Of a stretch of DNA of 64,000 bases, positions 25,966 to 35,573 are shown piece after piece. The notes under the pieces were generated by a model. The model had not been told where the DNA came from. It saw nothing but the letters and a program-made list of their open reading frames with translations, and searched no databases. The position numbers and the translations under genes are program-made. Position 1 is the first letter of the stretch. Every line of letters starts with the position of its first letter. Location: contig JAGCWW010000045.1 of NCBI GenBank assembly GCA_017961685.1, positions 1 to 64,000 on the forward strand. Direction: 5' to 3'. The stretch is from Acholeplasmatales bacterium (GTDB lineage Bacteria > Bacillota_I > Bacilli_A > Acholeplasmatales > JAEDCM01).

Positions 25966-27606
25966 TTATTTTCTCTTTTCTTTCATTTTCTTTTTTGTTT
26001 CTTTATAGAATTCAATTAAGTTCTTTCTCTTAGATAAGTTACTTAAATTTTTACCTAAATATTTCTTACCTAATTTATAACTCTTTTTAAAATCTATTTC
26101 AAGCATACACTTTTTCATGTATATAGCACCTAAATAAGTGTAACGCTTTTTTCTTTTCTTTGGGAAAACCTTCTTTACGATATCAACAAAATCATCAAAT
26201 TTATCAGTTAATCTATCATCATAATCTGTTGTAGTATAATCAACGATTAAAGTGATTAAATCTAAGATTTCATCTTTAACTAAAGCATAATTTCCTAAAC
26301 TTGATAAATGCTCATATGCTTCATAGAATCTCTTTTCAATGAATAAACCTCTACCTCTATGTAAATGATAGCTATTTAAATCATCTTTAGCTTCATATTC
26401 TGATGCTGGTTTTTTACCATCTTTGACATGCTCATAATATGCTTTTGCATAGCTTGAAGCATTTACTAAATCACTCATAAAGAAATATAAGTCAGCTAAT
26501 TCTCCTTCATAATAAGAATTAATCTTTGGTGCTTTCTTTCCTTCTTTAGTTCCTTCAATAAATTCTTTAGCACCAAGTATTACTCTAATTACATCAATTG
26601 GTTCTAATGATTGTTCATGATAATAAATATATAAGTATGCATCACAAGCCATATAATAATCTTCTACTGTTGTGAAGCATTTAAAGTTATCTTTAATAAG
26701 TTCATAAACTTTAATCATATTATCATTCTTATTTTCCATATAATAGATTCTAGCAAGTAAAACCTTTGATAATAAATCATCAGTTCTAGATAAGTGTTCT
26801 TTAGCTAGTTCATATCTACCATTTTCAAAGAAATATTTACCTAAATGAATATTTAGTGTTGCGTTATTTGGATTATCTATTTCAATATAACGATAATATG
26901 TATTTATAATTTTATCGAATGATTCTTTCTTATCCATTAGATAAAAAATCATCTTATTTGCGACATCATTAGTGATATATTCTCTTGTATCTTCAATAGT
27001 AGTAAAGAGCTCATTTAAAAGCTTAAAGCCTTTTTCATAGCCTTTCTTATCGTTACTTCTACAATAAGCCATAGCTGCTTGAACCTTAACTTTAACACAC
27101 ATATCAAATTCATCTTTATTTGTTTCATACATTAATTTATAGTTTTCTTCAAACTTAAGCATTTTAGGACTTTTCTTTAAAGATCTTTCATATAAACAAA
27201 TAACATTCGCATCATTTCCATTTAATCGTAAAATAGTATCAAAATAATTAAACTTAGCTTGTTCCTCATCTAAAAACATTTTATTAGATACTACTTGTCC
27301 TTTCTTTAGTACGGCTTTAAGCTTACCCCATAAGCCACCAAAGAAATCACCATTAACATCATCTGTGTTAATCTTACTTTTTGTATAAGCGTTAAAAGCT
27401 TCTACGTAATTTCCTCTTGAATAATATAATTCACCAAGTAGAGCGTTAGCTTCTTTATCGCTAACCTTTTTACTTGCTTCAATATCATTTTTAAAGTTTT
27501 CAATAACTTCATCAGTTATTTCGTTATTAATAATTAAACCATATCTACTGTATAGTTCCTTATCGTTTTTTATTTCATTTGTTTTTACTGTTAATTCATT
27601 ACTCAT
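25966..27606 (-). CDS. TPR-repeat protein
   Basis: 546 aa from ATG 27606 (AGGAAGTGAG upstream). Soluble, helical; several tetratricopeptide-like units are visible (ALLGELYYSRGNYVEAFNAY near 60; LHLGKYFFENGRYELAKEHL-like unit near 250; RGLFIEKRFYEAYEHL near 425), so a protein-binding scaffold role is likely. The start overlaps the stop of the fructokinase-ManA gene by 8 bp, implying translational coupling. Its role next to sugar enzymes is unknown. Confidence 0.8.
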   Translation of the reverse strand: MSNELTVKTNEIKNDKELYSRYGLIINNEITDEVIENFKNDIEASKKVSDKEANALLGELYYSRGNYVEAFNAYTKSKINTDDVNGDFFGGLWGKLKAVLKKGQVVSNKMFLDEEQAKFNYFDTILRLNGNDANVICLYERSLKKSPKMLKFEENYKLMYETNKDEFDMCVKVKVQAAMAYCRSNDKKGYEKGFKLLNELFTTIEDTREYITNDVANKMIFYLMDKKESFDKIINTYYRYIEIDNPNNATLNIHLGKYFFENGRYELAKEHLSRTDDLLSKVLLARIYYMENKNDNMIKVYELIKDNFKCFTTVEDYYMACDAYLYIYYHEQSLEPIDVIRVILGAKEFIEGTKEGKKAPKINSYYEGELADLYFFMSDLVNASSYAKAYYEHVKDGKKPASEYEAKDDLNSYHLHRGRGLFIEKRFYEAYEHLSSLGNYALVKDEILDLITLIVDYTTTDYDDRLTDKFDDFVDIVKKVFPKKRKKRYTYLGAIYMKKCMLEIDFKKSYKLGKKYLGKNLSNLSKRKNLIEFYKETKKKMKEKRK

Positions 27607-29521
27607 TAATCTCACTTCCTATACATTCAATTAGTTTAACTCTACCTTTTATCTTAAATAAATTATCTAAGTCATTTGGTAATAAGAAATAATCACCTTG
27701 TTTTATTTCTTTTTTATAATTCTTTCCATAAAGAATACCTTTACCTTTTAAAACAATCCATACACTAGGTCCACCATTTAAAGTTAAAGGACTCTTACTA
27801 AGTGTATATCTATTCATTTTAAAGCATGGTGTATCTTTATAAGTAATTAAGTTTTCTTTTAAATATTCTTCACTTAATTCTATTTTAGGGCTTATTTTAG
27901 CCATTTCTAACGCTTTATCTCCAACTAATTCATAGTTAAAGCAGTCTAATGCTGTATTCTTATCTAAGCCAATATATTTTTCTTCCTCAGTTATCTTATA
28001 ATCTCCACAATAACCTTCAGGTTGTATAGTAAAATCAGTTGGTTCTTGTATCTCAATAATTGTACAGCCTTTACCTATGGCATGAATTAAACCGCCTTTA
28101 ATTAAATATACATCACCTATTTTTGGTTTAACTTCATATAGAATTGATTCCATTATATTTTTATTTGTGTTTGATTCAATTTCTAAATTATATAATTCTT
28201 CTTTTGTGATTTTATTTTTAAATCCAAAATATAATTTCGCATCTTTCTTTACATCTATTACTAACCAAGCTTCTGTTTTACCATAACTACTATTAAAGTA
28301 TTTTTTAGAAAACTCCTTAGTTGGATGTACCTGCATAGGTAGTCTTATTGCGCTATCTAAATATTTAACTAGACAATCATACTTCTTGTTTCCTTCAATT
28401 CTAGTATCATTTTTTAGTAAATCATCAAGATAAATATTAGTATCTTTAATAATACTTACACCATCACGTTTAGTGAAGTATTTTGGATTAATTGCTTTTA
28501 CTTTACTACATAACCATTCTTCAGGGAAAAAACTGTTTTTATTTTCATCACCTAAGAATTTATGGTATCCTTTACCACCTAAATAAATTCTAAATACTCT
28601 ATTTCTTTCAAAGAAGATTGGTTCATGAAATAAATCATAGTAACTTGGCATTCCTTCCATAGTTCCTTTATGACTTACCTTATATGCGCTAGCTTTGACT
28701 CCAAATTCTAAAGCATCTTTTAAGTTATCTAATTCTAATGTTTTATCAAATCTTTGGATAAAATATAGAAATGATCCAATAAAAGTATCTCCAGCACCTG
28801 TTGAATCAACTTCTTTTACCTTTAGTGCATTAGTATGTATTATATTTAAACTTCTATCGTAAGTATCTACACCATTACTACCTTTAGTTACAATTATTAT
28901 TTTCCATTTAGAATAATTTTCTTTTAAATACTTAATCGCATCTAACTCATTTTTAGTGTTAGTTACTTTAGATAATTCTTCTTCATTAAATTTAACGATA
29001 TCAGAATAGTTAATAAATTCTTTAACTCTTTCTATCATTAAAGATTTATCGCTCCATAAGTTTTCTCTTAAATTTACATCAAAACTTATTAAACCTTTTG
29101 ATAAACTTATAGCCTTTTTATGTGCTTCAAGTGATGGATAATTACCTAAACATAATGAACAGAAATGTAAGATATCTCCATCTTTAAACATTGATCTTTT
29201 TATATCGTTTTTAGATAAATAAACACTACTAGAATTATTAAAGTAGAAATTATATCCACCATCTTTAATAAAAGCTAGACCTGTTTTGTATTTATCAGTG
29301 TAAGAAATATAATCAGTATTCACATTATATTTTTTTAAAGTGTCTACTAAAAAGTTAGAAAAAATGTCTGTAGATAACTTTGAAATTAATAATGATTCCA
29401 TACCAAGTTTTGAAATAATAGTACTAACATTTGCGGGAGCCCCACCTGCATTCATCTTGAAGCTATTATTCTCATATTTGAAATCTATTAACGTTTCCCC
29501 AATACATATTATTCTTTTCAT
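27599..29521 (-). CDS. Fusion of PfkB-family sugar kinase and class I mannose-6-phosphate isomerase
   Basis: 640 aa from ATG 29521 (AAGGTG upstream). Residues 1 to about 297 are a PfkB kinase, most like fructokinase (AGGAPANVS near 25-33; EVDSTGAGDTF with the catalytic Asp245). Residues about 299-640 are class I phosphomannose isomerase (YLGGKGYHKFLG, FPEEW, zinc-site QVHP at 397-400, GKTEAW at 414-419, His480). Both halves look complete. Together they would connect fructose or mannose to fructose-6-phosphate. Substrate preference of the kinase is inferred from the family. First gene of the TPR/DUF4177 unit. Confidence 0.9.
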   Translation of the reverse strand: MKRIICIGETLIDFKYENNSFKMNAGGAPANVSTIISKLGMESLLISKLSTDIFSNFLVDTLKKYNVNTDYISYTDKYKTGLAFIKDGGYNFYFNNSSSVYLSKNDIKRSMFKDGDILHFCSLCLGNYPSLEAHKKAISLSKGLISFDVNLRENLWSDKSLMIERVKEFINYSDIVKFNEEELSKVTNTKNELDAIKYLKENYSKWKIIIVTKGSNGVDTYDRSLNIIHTNALKVKEVDSTGAGDTFIGSFLYFIQRFDKTLELDNLKDALEFGVKASAYKVSHKGTMEGMPSYYDLFHEPIFFERNRVFRIYLGGKGYHKFLGDENKNSFFPEEWLCSKVKAINPKYFTKRDGVSIIKDTNIYLDDLLKNDTRIEGNKKYDCLVKYLDSAIRLPMQVHPTKEFSKKYFNSSYGKTEAWLVIDVKKDAKLYFGFKNKITKEELYNLEIESNTNKNIMESILYEVKPKIGDVYLIKGGLIHAIGKGCTIIEIQEPTDFTIQPEGYCGDYKITEEEKYIGLDKNTALDCFNYELVGDKALEMAKISPKIELSEEYLKENLITYKDTPCFKMNRYTLSKSPLTLNGGPSVWIVLKGKGILYGKNYKKEIKQGDYFLLPNDLDNLFKIKGRVKLIECIGSEINE

Positions 29522-29611
29522 ATATGACACCTTCTACAACTTATATTTTAACATTTATATTTAAAATATAAAAGTAAAAAAATGTTTAACAGCTTTTTTA
29601 ACTTTATTTTA

Positions 29612-29642
29612 AAAATAAAAAACGGCTTTAATTAGCCGTTTT
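29612..29642 (-). terminator. Terminator of the GH5 gene
   Basis: AAAACGGCT / AGCCGTTTT with the GH5 stop codon overlapping the 5' arm on the minus strand, then TTTTTTATTTTT. Confidence 0.85.
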
Positions 29643-30672
29643 ATGCATTTTCTACTATTTTATCTAGAACACTCGCATTTTCAGGATCGAATACTCCATA
29701 ATCCATCTCTTTATAACTCCAAAGAGCTCTACCAATGTTGTATTTTTCTAATACTTTATGGATATCTTCATACCATCTAACCTTAGCTTCTTTATCCGCT
29801 AAATTGATAACTCCATACTCTCCGCAGTATAAAGTTAAGTTGTTTTTCTTAGCGAATTCTAGAGTATCTTTAAGTAGTACTTCAAAGATATTTCTACTAA
29901 TATATGCATCTTCACCAATACCAAAGTAGAAGCCTTCTTCTCCACCCCATTGTTCATAAACTTTCTTTAGAACTCCGTTTTTAGCTTTAACAACATCTTC
30001 TTTTTTAAGTGGATAATCAATTCTAAAATCTAGAGGCATATTCTTAATCCAATATGCGCCTTGATGAGTAAAGATTAATGGTTCATAACAATGGAATGTA
30101 TAAATTACATTCTTATCATTTACTAATGGTAATTTAACTAAATCAGTTATACTATTATTTCTTGTTCCACCAAAGATAATTAAAATATCTTTATCAATCT
30201 TTCTAATTCTAGAGATTGCTTCTATAATTGCTTCATTCCAAATTGGTCCAAATTCTTCTTTTGTAACTTCGTTTAATAATTCAAATACTAACATATCTTT
30301 ATATTTAGCATATCTATTAGAGAATTCTTCCCATAATTTAAAGAATCTTTCTCTAACGCTTCTATCGTTGAAGAAAGCTACTTTAGTTTCATCATCGAAA
30401 ACAAAGCCATAAGTCTCATGTAAATCTAAAATCATATTTAGATCATATTTCTTTGCCCATGAAATTGCTCTATCGATGTATTTGAAACCATCAGTGTAAG
30501 TTCCATCCTCTTCTTCAACTAAATTATAATCAACTGGGACTCTTACATGATCAAATCCCTTATCTTTAATTTTTTTAAAGTCAGACTCAACAATAAATGT
30601 CTCATAATGTTCGATGCTTGGCTCACATTGTGATAACCATCCGCCTAAGTTTATACCCTTTTTAAGTTTCAT
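29641..30672 (-). CDS. Intracellular glycoside hydrolase, family GH5 type
   Basis: 343 aa TIM-barrel glycosidase. Signs: GINLGGWL start, HVRVPVDYN (about 42-50), ILDLHE, the acid/base Glu135 in FELLNEV, and the nucleophile Glu285 in LYCGEYG. It has no signal peptide, so it likely cleaves imported beta-linked oligosaccharides inside the cell (beta-glucan, cello- or manno-oligosaccharides; not decidable here). Divergent from an AraC-family regulator that probably controls it. GAGGTGAT precedes ATG. Confidence 0.9.
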   Translation of the reverse strand: MKLKKGINLGGWLSQCEPSIEHYETFIVESDFKKIKDKGFDHVRVPVDYNLVEEEDGTYTDGFKYIDRAISWAKKYDLNMILDLHETYGFVFDDETKVAFFNDRSVRERFFKLWEEFSNRYAKYKDMLVFELLNEVTKEEFGPIWNEAIIEAISRIRKIDKDILIIFGGTRNNSITDLVKLPLVNDKNVIYTFHCYEPLIFTHQGAYWIKNMPLDFRIDYPLKKEDVVKAKNGVLKKVYEQWGGEEGFYFGIGEDAYISRNIFEVLLKDTLEFAKKNNLTLYCGEYGVINLADKEAKVRWYEDIHKVLEKYNIGRALWSYKEMDYGVFDPENASVLDKIVENA

Positions 30673-30705
30673 AATTTATCACCTCAAATATATTTTATAA
30701 GAAAA

Positions 30706-30731
30706 TGTAAAATTTTTATACAAAAATTACA
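30706..30731. promoter_or_regulatory. Imperfect dyad between GH5 and AraC-family genes
   Basis: A 26-base imperfect inverted repeat, bounded by TGTAA and TTACA, in the divergent promoter region (30673-30769). Placed where an AraC-type regulator could act on both genes. Imperfect and AT-rich, so tentative. Confidence 0.35.
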
Positions 30732-30769
30732 AAAAAAATGATAAGATTAATATAAAAGAAGGGATATTT

Positions 30770-31519
30770 ATGACAAGAAAAGATTGGAAGTACAAAAATT
30801 TCATAGCTTTAGATGATGATATTGAAAGATTAAGTTATAACCACGACATCGAAATTTATGAAGCAATAAAGGTAGGTAAAGTCGATTGGATTGATAAAAA
30901 ATTAAAGGAAGATCCTTTTAGACCTCGTAAGGACTGGGGTATTCTTTCTTTAAATAAGCATCGTAACTTTACATATCATTTCGTTATTACCGCAGCTTTA
31001 ATAGCTAGATTCTGTATTGAAGGTGGACTTCCTTTAGATGATGCCTATACAACAAGTGATTACTACATTCAAAAAGCCGATTTAGCAACTACAGATCAAG
31101 AAATAACTGACCTTTATTATGAAATGGTTATGGATTATGCTGAAAAAATGAAGAAAACAGAAACAAAAAATATTTATTCATTACAAATAGTTAAAACTAT
31201 AGAATATATTAATAACCATTTATATGAAAACATTAAAATTAACGATATTGCTGATTACATTAATCTAAATCAATTTTATTTATCTACATTATTTAAACAA
31301 GAAACAGGTATTAACTTAAAAGACTATATTTTAAAGAAGAAAATAGAAACAGCTAAAAACATGATAGACTATTCTGATTTATCTTTTATTGAGATAGCTG
31401 AAGAATTAGGATTCTGTAGCCAAAGTTATTTTATTTTATCATTTAAAAAGATTGTTGGAGTTACTCCTAAAAAGTATCAAGATAGCATAAGAACAGCCTT
31501 GTCAAAAAAGGCTAAATAA
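30770..31519 (+). CDS. AraC-family transcriptional regulator
   Basis: 249 aa. The N-terminal ~130 residues form a ligand-sensing part with a His/Phe-rich segment (YHFVITAALIARFCIEGGL), as in one-component regulators related to YSIRK/AraC types. The C-terminal ~100 residues hold two helix-turn-helix units (INDIADYINLNQFYLSTLFK and SFIEIAEELGFCSQSYF) ending in GVTPKKYQ. Divergent from the GH5 gene, so a sugar-responsive switch for it is the natural inference. GAAGGGA precedes ATG. Confidence 0.9.
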   Translation: MTRKDWKYKNFIALDDDIERLSYNHDIEIYEAIKVGKVDWIDKKLKEDPFRPRKDWGILSLNKHRNFTYHFVITAALIARFCIEGGLPLDDAYTTSDYYIQKADLATTDQEITDLYYEMVMDYAEKMKKTETKNIYSLQIVKTIEYINNHLYENIKINDIADYINLNQFYLSTLFKQETGINLKDYILKKKIETAKNMIDYSDLSFIEIAEELGFCSQSYFILSFKKIVGVTPKKYQDSIRTALSKKAK

Positions 31520-31525
31520 AGCGAA

Positions 31526-31553
31526 AAAAAAGAACTCAGTTGAGTTCTTTTTT
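31526..31553. terminator. Bidirectional terminator between convergent genes
   Basis: AAAAAAGAACTCA / TGAGTTCTTTTTT nearly perfect palindrome, T-rich both ways, ending the AraC gene and the 31552 minus gene. Confidence 0.85.
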
Positions 31554-31824
31554 AATTATGTTTTACTCTATCTTTTAATTCAGCTTTTTTAGCATTATTC
31601 CATCTATCAGTAGTACCTACTAAATAACCTGTGATTCTTCTAATTCTTTCAAATGGAACATTATAATGATATTTTAAATCAACATATTCTCCATCAACAT
31701 TGATTTCGATTTTTGTTAATTCTTTTTTAGGTTCAGCTTCTTTACCTCTTTTAATATATTCATCAATTTCTTCTTGTTTCATTGAGTCAATTCCAGTTAA
31801 TACTACTTCTACATCTTTATTCAT
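31552..31824 (-). CDS. Small protein resembling the C-terminal tail of NrdD
   Basis: 90 aa. Residues about 57-90 (PFERIRRITGYLVGTTDRWNN then AKKAELKDRVKH) look like the conserved end of anaerobic ribonucleoside-triphosphate reductase, but there is no reductase body, glycyl-radical site or Cys cluster. Small stand-alone proteins like this occur in gut Bacillota as I recall, often labelled NrdD. It is 12 bp behind pcrA in the t6A-glnS-pcrA transcript. Function unknown. Confidence 0.6.
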   Translation of the reverse strand: MNKDVEVVLTGIDSMKQEEIDEYIKRGKEAEPKKELTKIEINVDGEYVDLKYHYNVPFERIRRITGYLVGTTDRWNNAKKAELKDRVKHN

Positions 31825-31836
31825 AATTTTATCCTC

Positions 31837-33924
31837 CTATTTTTCTATTTTTGATAATGTGGGATGATTTTTAACAACCTTCTTTATTCCTTCTTTAAAG
31901 GCAATAGAAAGGATATTATCATTAATTCCTACAATTACACCATCGCCAAATAATTTATGATTTACCTTTTCACCTAAGGCATAAGAATCATTTGAATAAT
32001 CAGCTTGAGTGTATAATTTCTTTTCTTCCTTTTTAGTTTCCATAGATTTGAAACTACTCCATCTATTAGATGGATTATCTATATATTTTGGATCTATTTC
32101 TTTAATAAATCTTGATGGCATTTGTCTTTCTGTTTGACCATAAAGCATTCTACTTCTAGCATAACTTAAAAATAGTTTTTCTTTTGCTCTAGTAATACCT
32201 ACATAAGCAATTCTTCTTTCTTCTTCTAAGTCTGCAGGATTATAGATTGATTGATTAGAAGGGAAGATTCCTTCTTCCATTGCTGTCATAAATACTATTG
32301 GGAACTCTAAACCTTTTGCTTGATGGAAACTCATTAAGCTAACATATTCATTACCTTCTATTTTCATTTCCTCATCAGTTCTTAAAGCTAGGTATAACAT
32401 TAATTCTTCTAGCTTTTCAAAATCAGTTCCTTCATATGCTTCATCAGCTTCTTCTAATACTGATTTTAATTCATATATGTTTTCTAATCTTTCTGGTTCA
32501 TCCTTATAATATTCTTCTAAGTTAAGCTTCTTTACAAGTATATCGATATAATCAACTAAAGTAGCTTTTGAGAATTCTAATTTTAGTTCATTAATTAAAT
32601 TAACGAAGTCAAAAACTTTCTTATTATTAAGGGTGTTTATGGCTTGTTTAAGAGAATATCCCTCATTTACCATTTGGTCAATTTTATCAATAGTCATATT
32701 GCCTATACCACGTTTAGGTTCATTAACTACTCTCTTAAATGCCCATAAATTTTCCATATTAATTACCAACTTTAAATAAGCAATTATATCTTTAATTTCT
32801 TTTCTTGAGAAGAAACTCATTCCCCCAAAAATCTTATATGGAATACCAAACTTAAGCATCATATCTTCGATATTTCTACTTAAAGCATTTATTCTATAGA
32901 ATACAGCCATTTCGCTATAATTATAACCATTATTACGAAGAGCTAGTATTTTATTTTTAATATAAAGCATTTCGCTTTGGACTGTATCGCATTCTTTTAG
33001 TTCTACTAATTCACCACTATCTTTAACAGCTTTTAAATCCTTTTTAATTCTATCATGGTTTTTCGCAATTAAAGAGTTTGCGGCATTAAGTATATTTGAT
33101 GTAGATCTATAATTTACATCTAGAATGATTTGTACTGGTTTAAAAGTTCTAATAAATTCTTTAATATTACCTACATTGGCATTTCTAAATGAATAAATAG
33201 ATTGATCTCCATCACCTACAACGAATACATTTTTAAACCTACTACCAAGTAATTCTACTAATTCATATTGAATAGTGTTAGTATCTTGAAACTCATCTAT
33301 CATAATGTAGATGAATTTTCTTTGATAATAATCTAAGACATCAATATTATTATTAAATAAATGTACAACATTTAATAATAGATCATCAAAGTCCATTGCG
33401 TTTTCAAATTTTAGCTTTTCATTATATTTTTCATAACATAAATTAAAATCTTTTTGTTTTCTTGGTTCAAGCATAAAGCTTTTACCATTTTTTATTGCGG
33501 AAATTAGACTTCTAAATTCTCTAATTTTATAATCCGTATTATTAAATTGTAAATCCTCAAATACTTTTTTTAATACTTTGTTAGATTCTTCATCATCATA
33601 TATTTCAAAATCTCTTTTATAGCCTAATAGATCAGCTTCTTTTCTTAAGATTCTTGCGCATAATGAGTGAAAAGTCATAATAGTTGAAGTATTGTTAGTA
33701 CCTAACATAGTATCTACTCTATCTTTCATTTCTTTAGCTGCTTTATTTGTAAAAGTTACCGCTAAAATGTTAGATGGATCTACACCTTGTTCAACTAAAT
33801 AACAAAGTCTATGAGTTAATACTCTTGTTTTACCACTACCTGCCCCTGCAACAACTATTACAGGACCAAATGTTTGTTTTACAGCTTTAATTTGATTTTC
33901 ATTTAAGTTTTTAAACAAATCCAT
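31837..33924 (-). CDS. pcrA: UvrD/PcrA-type DNA helicase
   Basis: 695 aa superfamily 1A 3'-5' helicase for repair and removal of recombination intermediates. Walker A GAGSGKT (27-33), FTNKAAKEM, the IMIDEFQDTN Walker B, GDGDQSIY, VNYRS, and the C-terminal EGNEYVSLMSFHQAKGLEF and YVGITRA motifs are all present. The C-terminal tudor-like segment (KVNHKLFGDGVIVG) binds RNA polymerase in PcrA. Somewhat shorter than B. subtilis PcrA. 14 bp behind glnS. Confidence 0.95.
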   Translation of the reverse strand: MDLFKNLNENQIKAVKQTFGPVIVVAGAGSGKTRVLTHRLCYLVEQGVDPSNILAVTFTNKAAKEMKDRVDTMLGTNNTSTIMTFHSLCARILRKEADLLGYKRDFEIYDDEESNKVLKKVFEDLQFNNTDYKIREFRSLISAIKNGKSFMLEPRKQKDFNLCYEKYNEKLKFENAMDFDDLLLNVVHLFNNNIDVLDYYQRKFIYIMIDEFQDTNTIQYELVELLGSRFKNVFVVGDGDQSIYSFRNANVGNIKEFIRTFKPVQIILDVNYRSTSNILNAANSLIAKNHDRIKKDLKAVKDSGELVELKECDTVQSEMLYIKNKILALRNNGYNYSEMAVFYRINALSRNIEDMMLKFGIPYKIFGGMSFFSRKEIKDIIAYLKLVINMENLWAFKRVVNEPKRGIGNMTIDKIDQMVNEGYSLKQAINTLNNKKVFDFVNLINELKLEFSKATLVDYIDILVKKLNLEEYYKDEPERLENIYELKSVLEEADEAYEGTDFEKLEELMLYLALRTDEEMKIEGNEYVSLMSFHQAKGLEFPIVFMTAMEEGIFPSNQSIYNPADLEEERRIAYVGITRAKEKLFLSYARSRMLYGQTERQMPSRFIKEIDPKYIDNPSNRWSSFKSMETKKEEKKLYTQADYSNDSYALGEKVNHKLFGDGVIVGINDNILSIAFKEGIKKVVKNHPTLSKIEK

Positions 33925-33938
33925 TTACATCTTCCTAA

Positions 33939-35561
33939 CTACATTGATGATTTTAATGGAGTAATTCTATTGAATATTAAGTTATCCTTTGTTGATAATT
34001 TATCAGTAGCAAAATATCCTACTCTTAAGAATTGATATTTATCTCCAGGTTTAGTATCTCCAAGTGATTCTTCAACAAATCCATTTATTTCTTTAATAGA
34101 GTTTGGATTTAAGTTTTCTAAGAATGATTTATCATCTGATTCATCAAGTAGTAATGGCTCAAATAAAAGGAATTTTGCAGGTTTAGCTGTTTTAGCTTCT
34201 ACATAATGAATTGTACCATTTGGCTTTCTTTCATCGAATCCTGTGCCACTCTTTGTTCTCTCATCATAAGTACATAATAATTCAATAATTTCTCCGTTTT
34301 CGTTTTTAATAACTTCATTACATTTAATGAAATATGCTCCAAATAATCTTACCTCTATATCTTTAGCAAATCTCTTCCATTTCTTATTAGGTTTTTCTTC
34401 AAGGAAGTCTTCAGTATCGATATATAGTGTATTAGAGAAAGCAACCTTACGTGTTGTTGCATTTTCAACTTCTACGTTATTTGATACATCTAAGTATTCA
34501 ATCTTATCACTAGGATAATTAGTAATAGTTACCTTTAAAGGATGAAGAATAGCCATTCTTCTATCAGCTTTAAGCTTTAAGTCATCTCTTAAGCATTCAT
34601 CTAGCATTTCTGATGAAACAGTTGAATTTACTCTTGATAATCCTGTAGAGATAATGAAGTTTTTAATAGCTTCAGCAGTATAACCTCTTCTACGTAGACC
34701 TACAAGAGTTGGCATTCTTTGATCATCATAACCACTAACCTTACCACTTTCAACAAGCATTCTTAAATATCTTTTACTCATAATTGTATTAGTGATATTT
34801 AATCTACCAAATTCATATTGATGAGGAACTTTTTCGCATTCACAGTTTTCAATAACCCAGTCATATAAAACTCTATGGTTATCATATTCTAGTGAACAAA
34901 GTGAATGTGTAATTCCTTCAAATGAATCTTGAAGTGGATGAGCAAAATCATACATTGGGAAGATACACCATTTAGTACCTTGTCTATGATGATTAATGTG
35001 AATAATTCTATATAAAGCTGGATCACGCATGTTGATATTTGGACTAGCCATATCAATCTTTGCTCTTAAAGTCTTACTTCCATCAGGGAATTCGCCATTA
35101 CGCATTCTCATAAATAGATCTAAGTTTTCTTCAACAGTTCTATCTCTATATGGTGAATTCTTACCAGGTTCAGTAAGTGTTCCTCTATATTTAGACATTT
35201 CTTCTTGTGATAAATCACATACATAAGCTAAGCCTTTCTTGATTAGTAAAATGGCTTTATCAAAAGTTTTTTCAAAATAATCAGATCCATAGAATACATT
35301 AGCTGGAGTATAACCTAACCAAGCTAAATCGTCCTTAATAGCTTCTACATATTCAGCATCTTCCTTAACTGGGTTAGTATCATCAAAACGTAGGTTTGTC
35401 TTACCATTAAATTCTTTAGCAAGTTCAAAGTTAGTGATGATTGCTCTTGCATGACCGATATGTAGGTATGCATTTGGTTCTGGTGGGAATCTTGTGATTA
35501 TTTCATCATGTTTACCACTTTCTAAATCTTGTTGCATAATTGTCTTAATAAAATTATCCAT
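33939..35561 (-). CDS. glnS: Glutaminyl-tRNA synthetase
   Basis: 540 aa class I synthetase charging tRNA-Gln. HIGH (34-37) in [12 protein letters not shown], the KMSKS variant IMSKR, and the conserved RFDDTNP are present, as is the C-terminal anticodon-binding beta-barrel. Many Bacillota lack GlnRS and use GatCAB, so its presence says this lineage charges Gln directly. Between tsaD and pcrA with 12-14 bp gaps. Confidence 0.96.
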   Translation of the reverse strand: MDNFIKTIMQQDLESGKHDEIITRFPPEPNAYLHIGHARAIITNFELAKEFNGKTNLRFDDTNPVKEDAEYVEAIKDDLAWLGYTPANVFYGSDYFEKTFDKAILLIKKGLAYVCDLSQEEMSKYRGTLTEPGKNSPYRDRTVEENLDLFMRMRNGEFPDGSKTLRAKIDMASPNINMRDPALYRIIHINHHRQGTKWCIFPMYDFAHPLQDSFEGITHSLCSLEYDNHRVLYDWVIENCECEKVPHQYEFGRLNITNTIMSKRYLRMLVESGKVSGYDDQRMPTLVGLRRRGYTAEAIKNFIISTGLSRVNSTVSSEMLDECLRDDLKLKADRRMAILHPLKVTITNYPSDKIEYLDVSNNVEVENATTRKVAFSNTLYIDTEDFLEEKPNKKWKRFAKDIEVRLFGAYFIKCNEVIKNENGEIIELLCTYDERTKSGTGFDERKPNGTIHYVEAKTAKPAKFLLFEPLLLDESDDKSFLENLNPNSIKEINGFVEESLGDTKPGDKYQFLRVGYFATDKLSTKDNLIFNRITPLKSSM

Positions 35562-35573
35562 TTTATCTACCTC

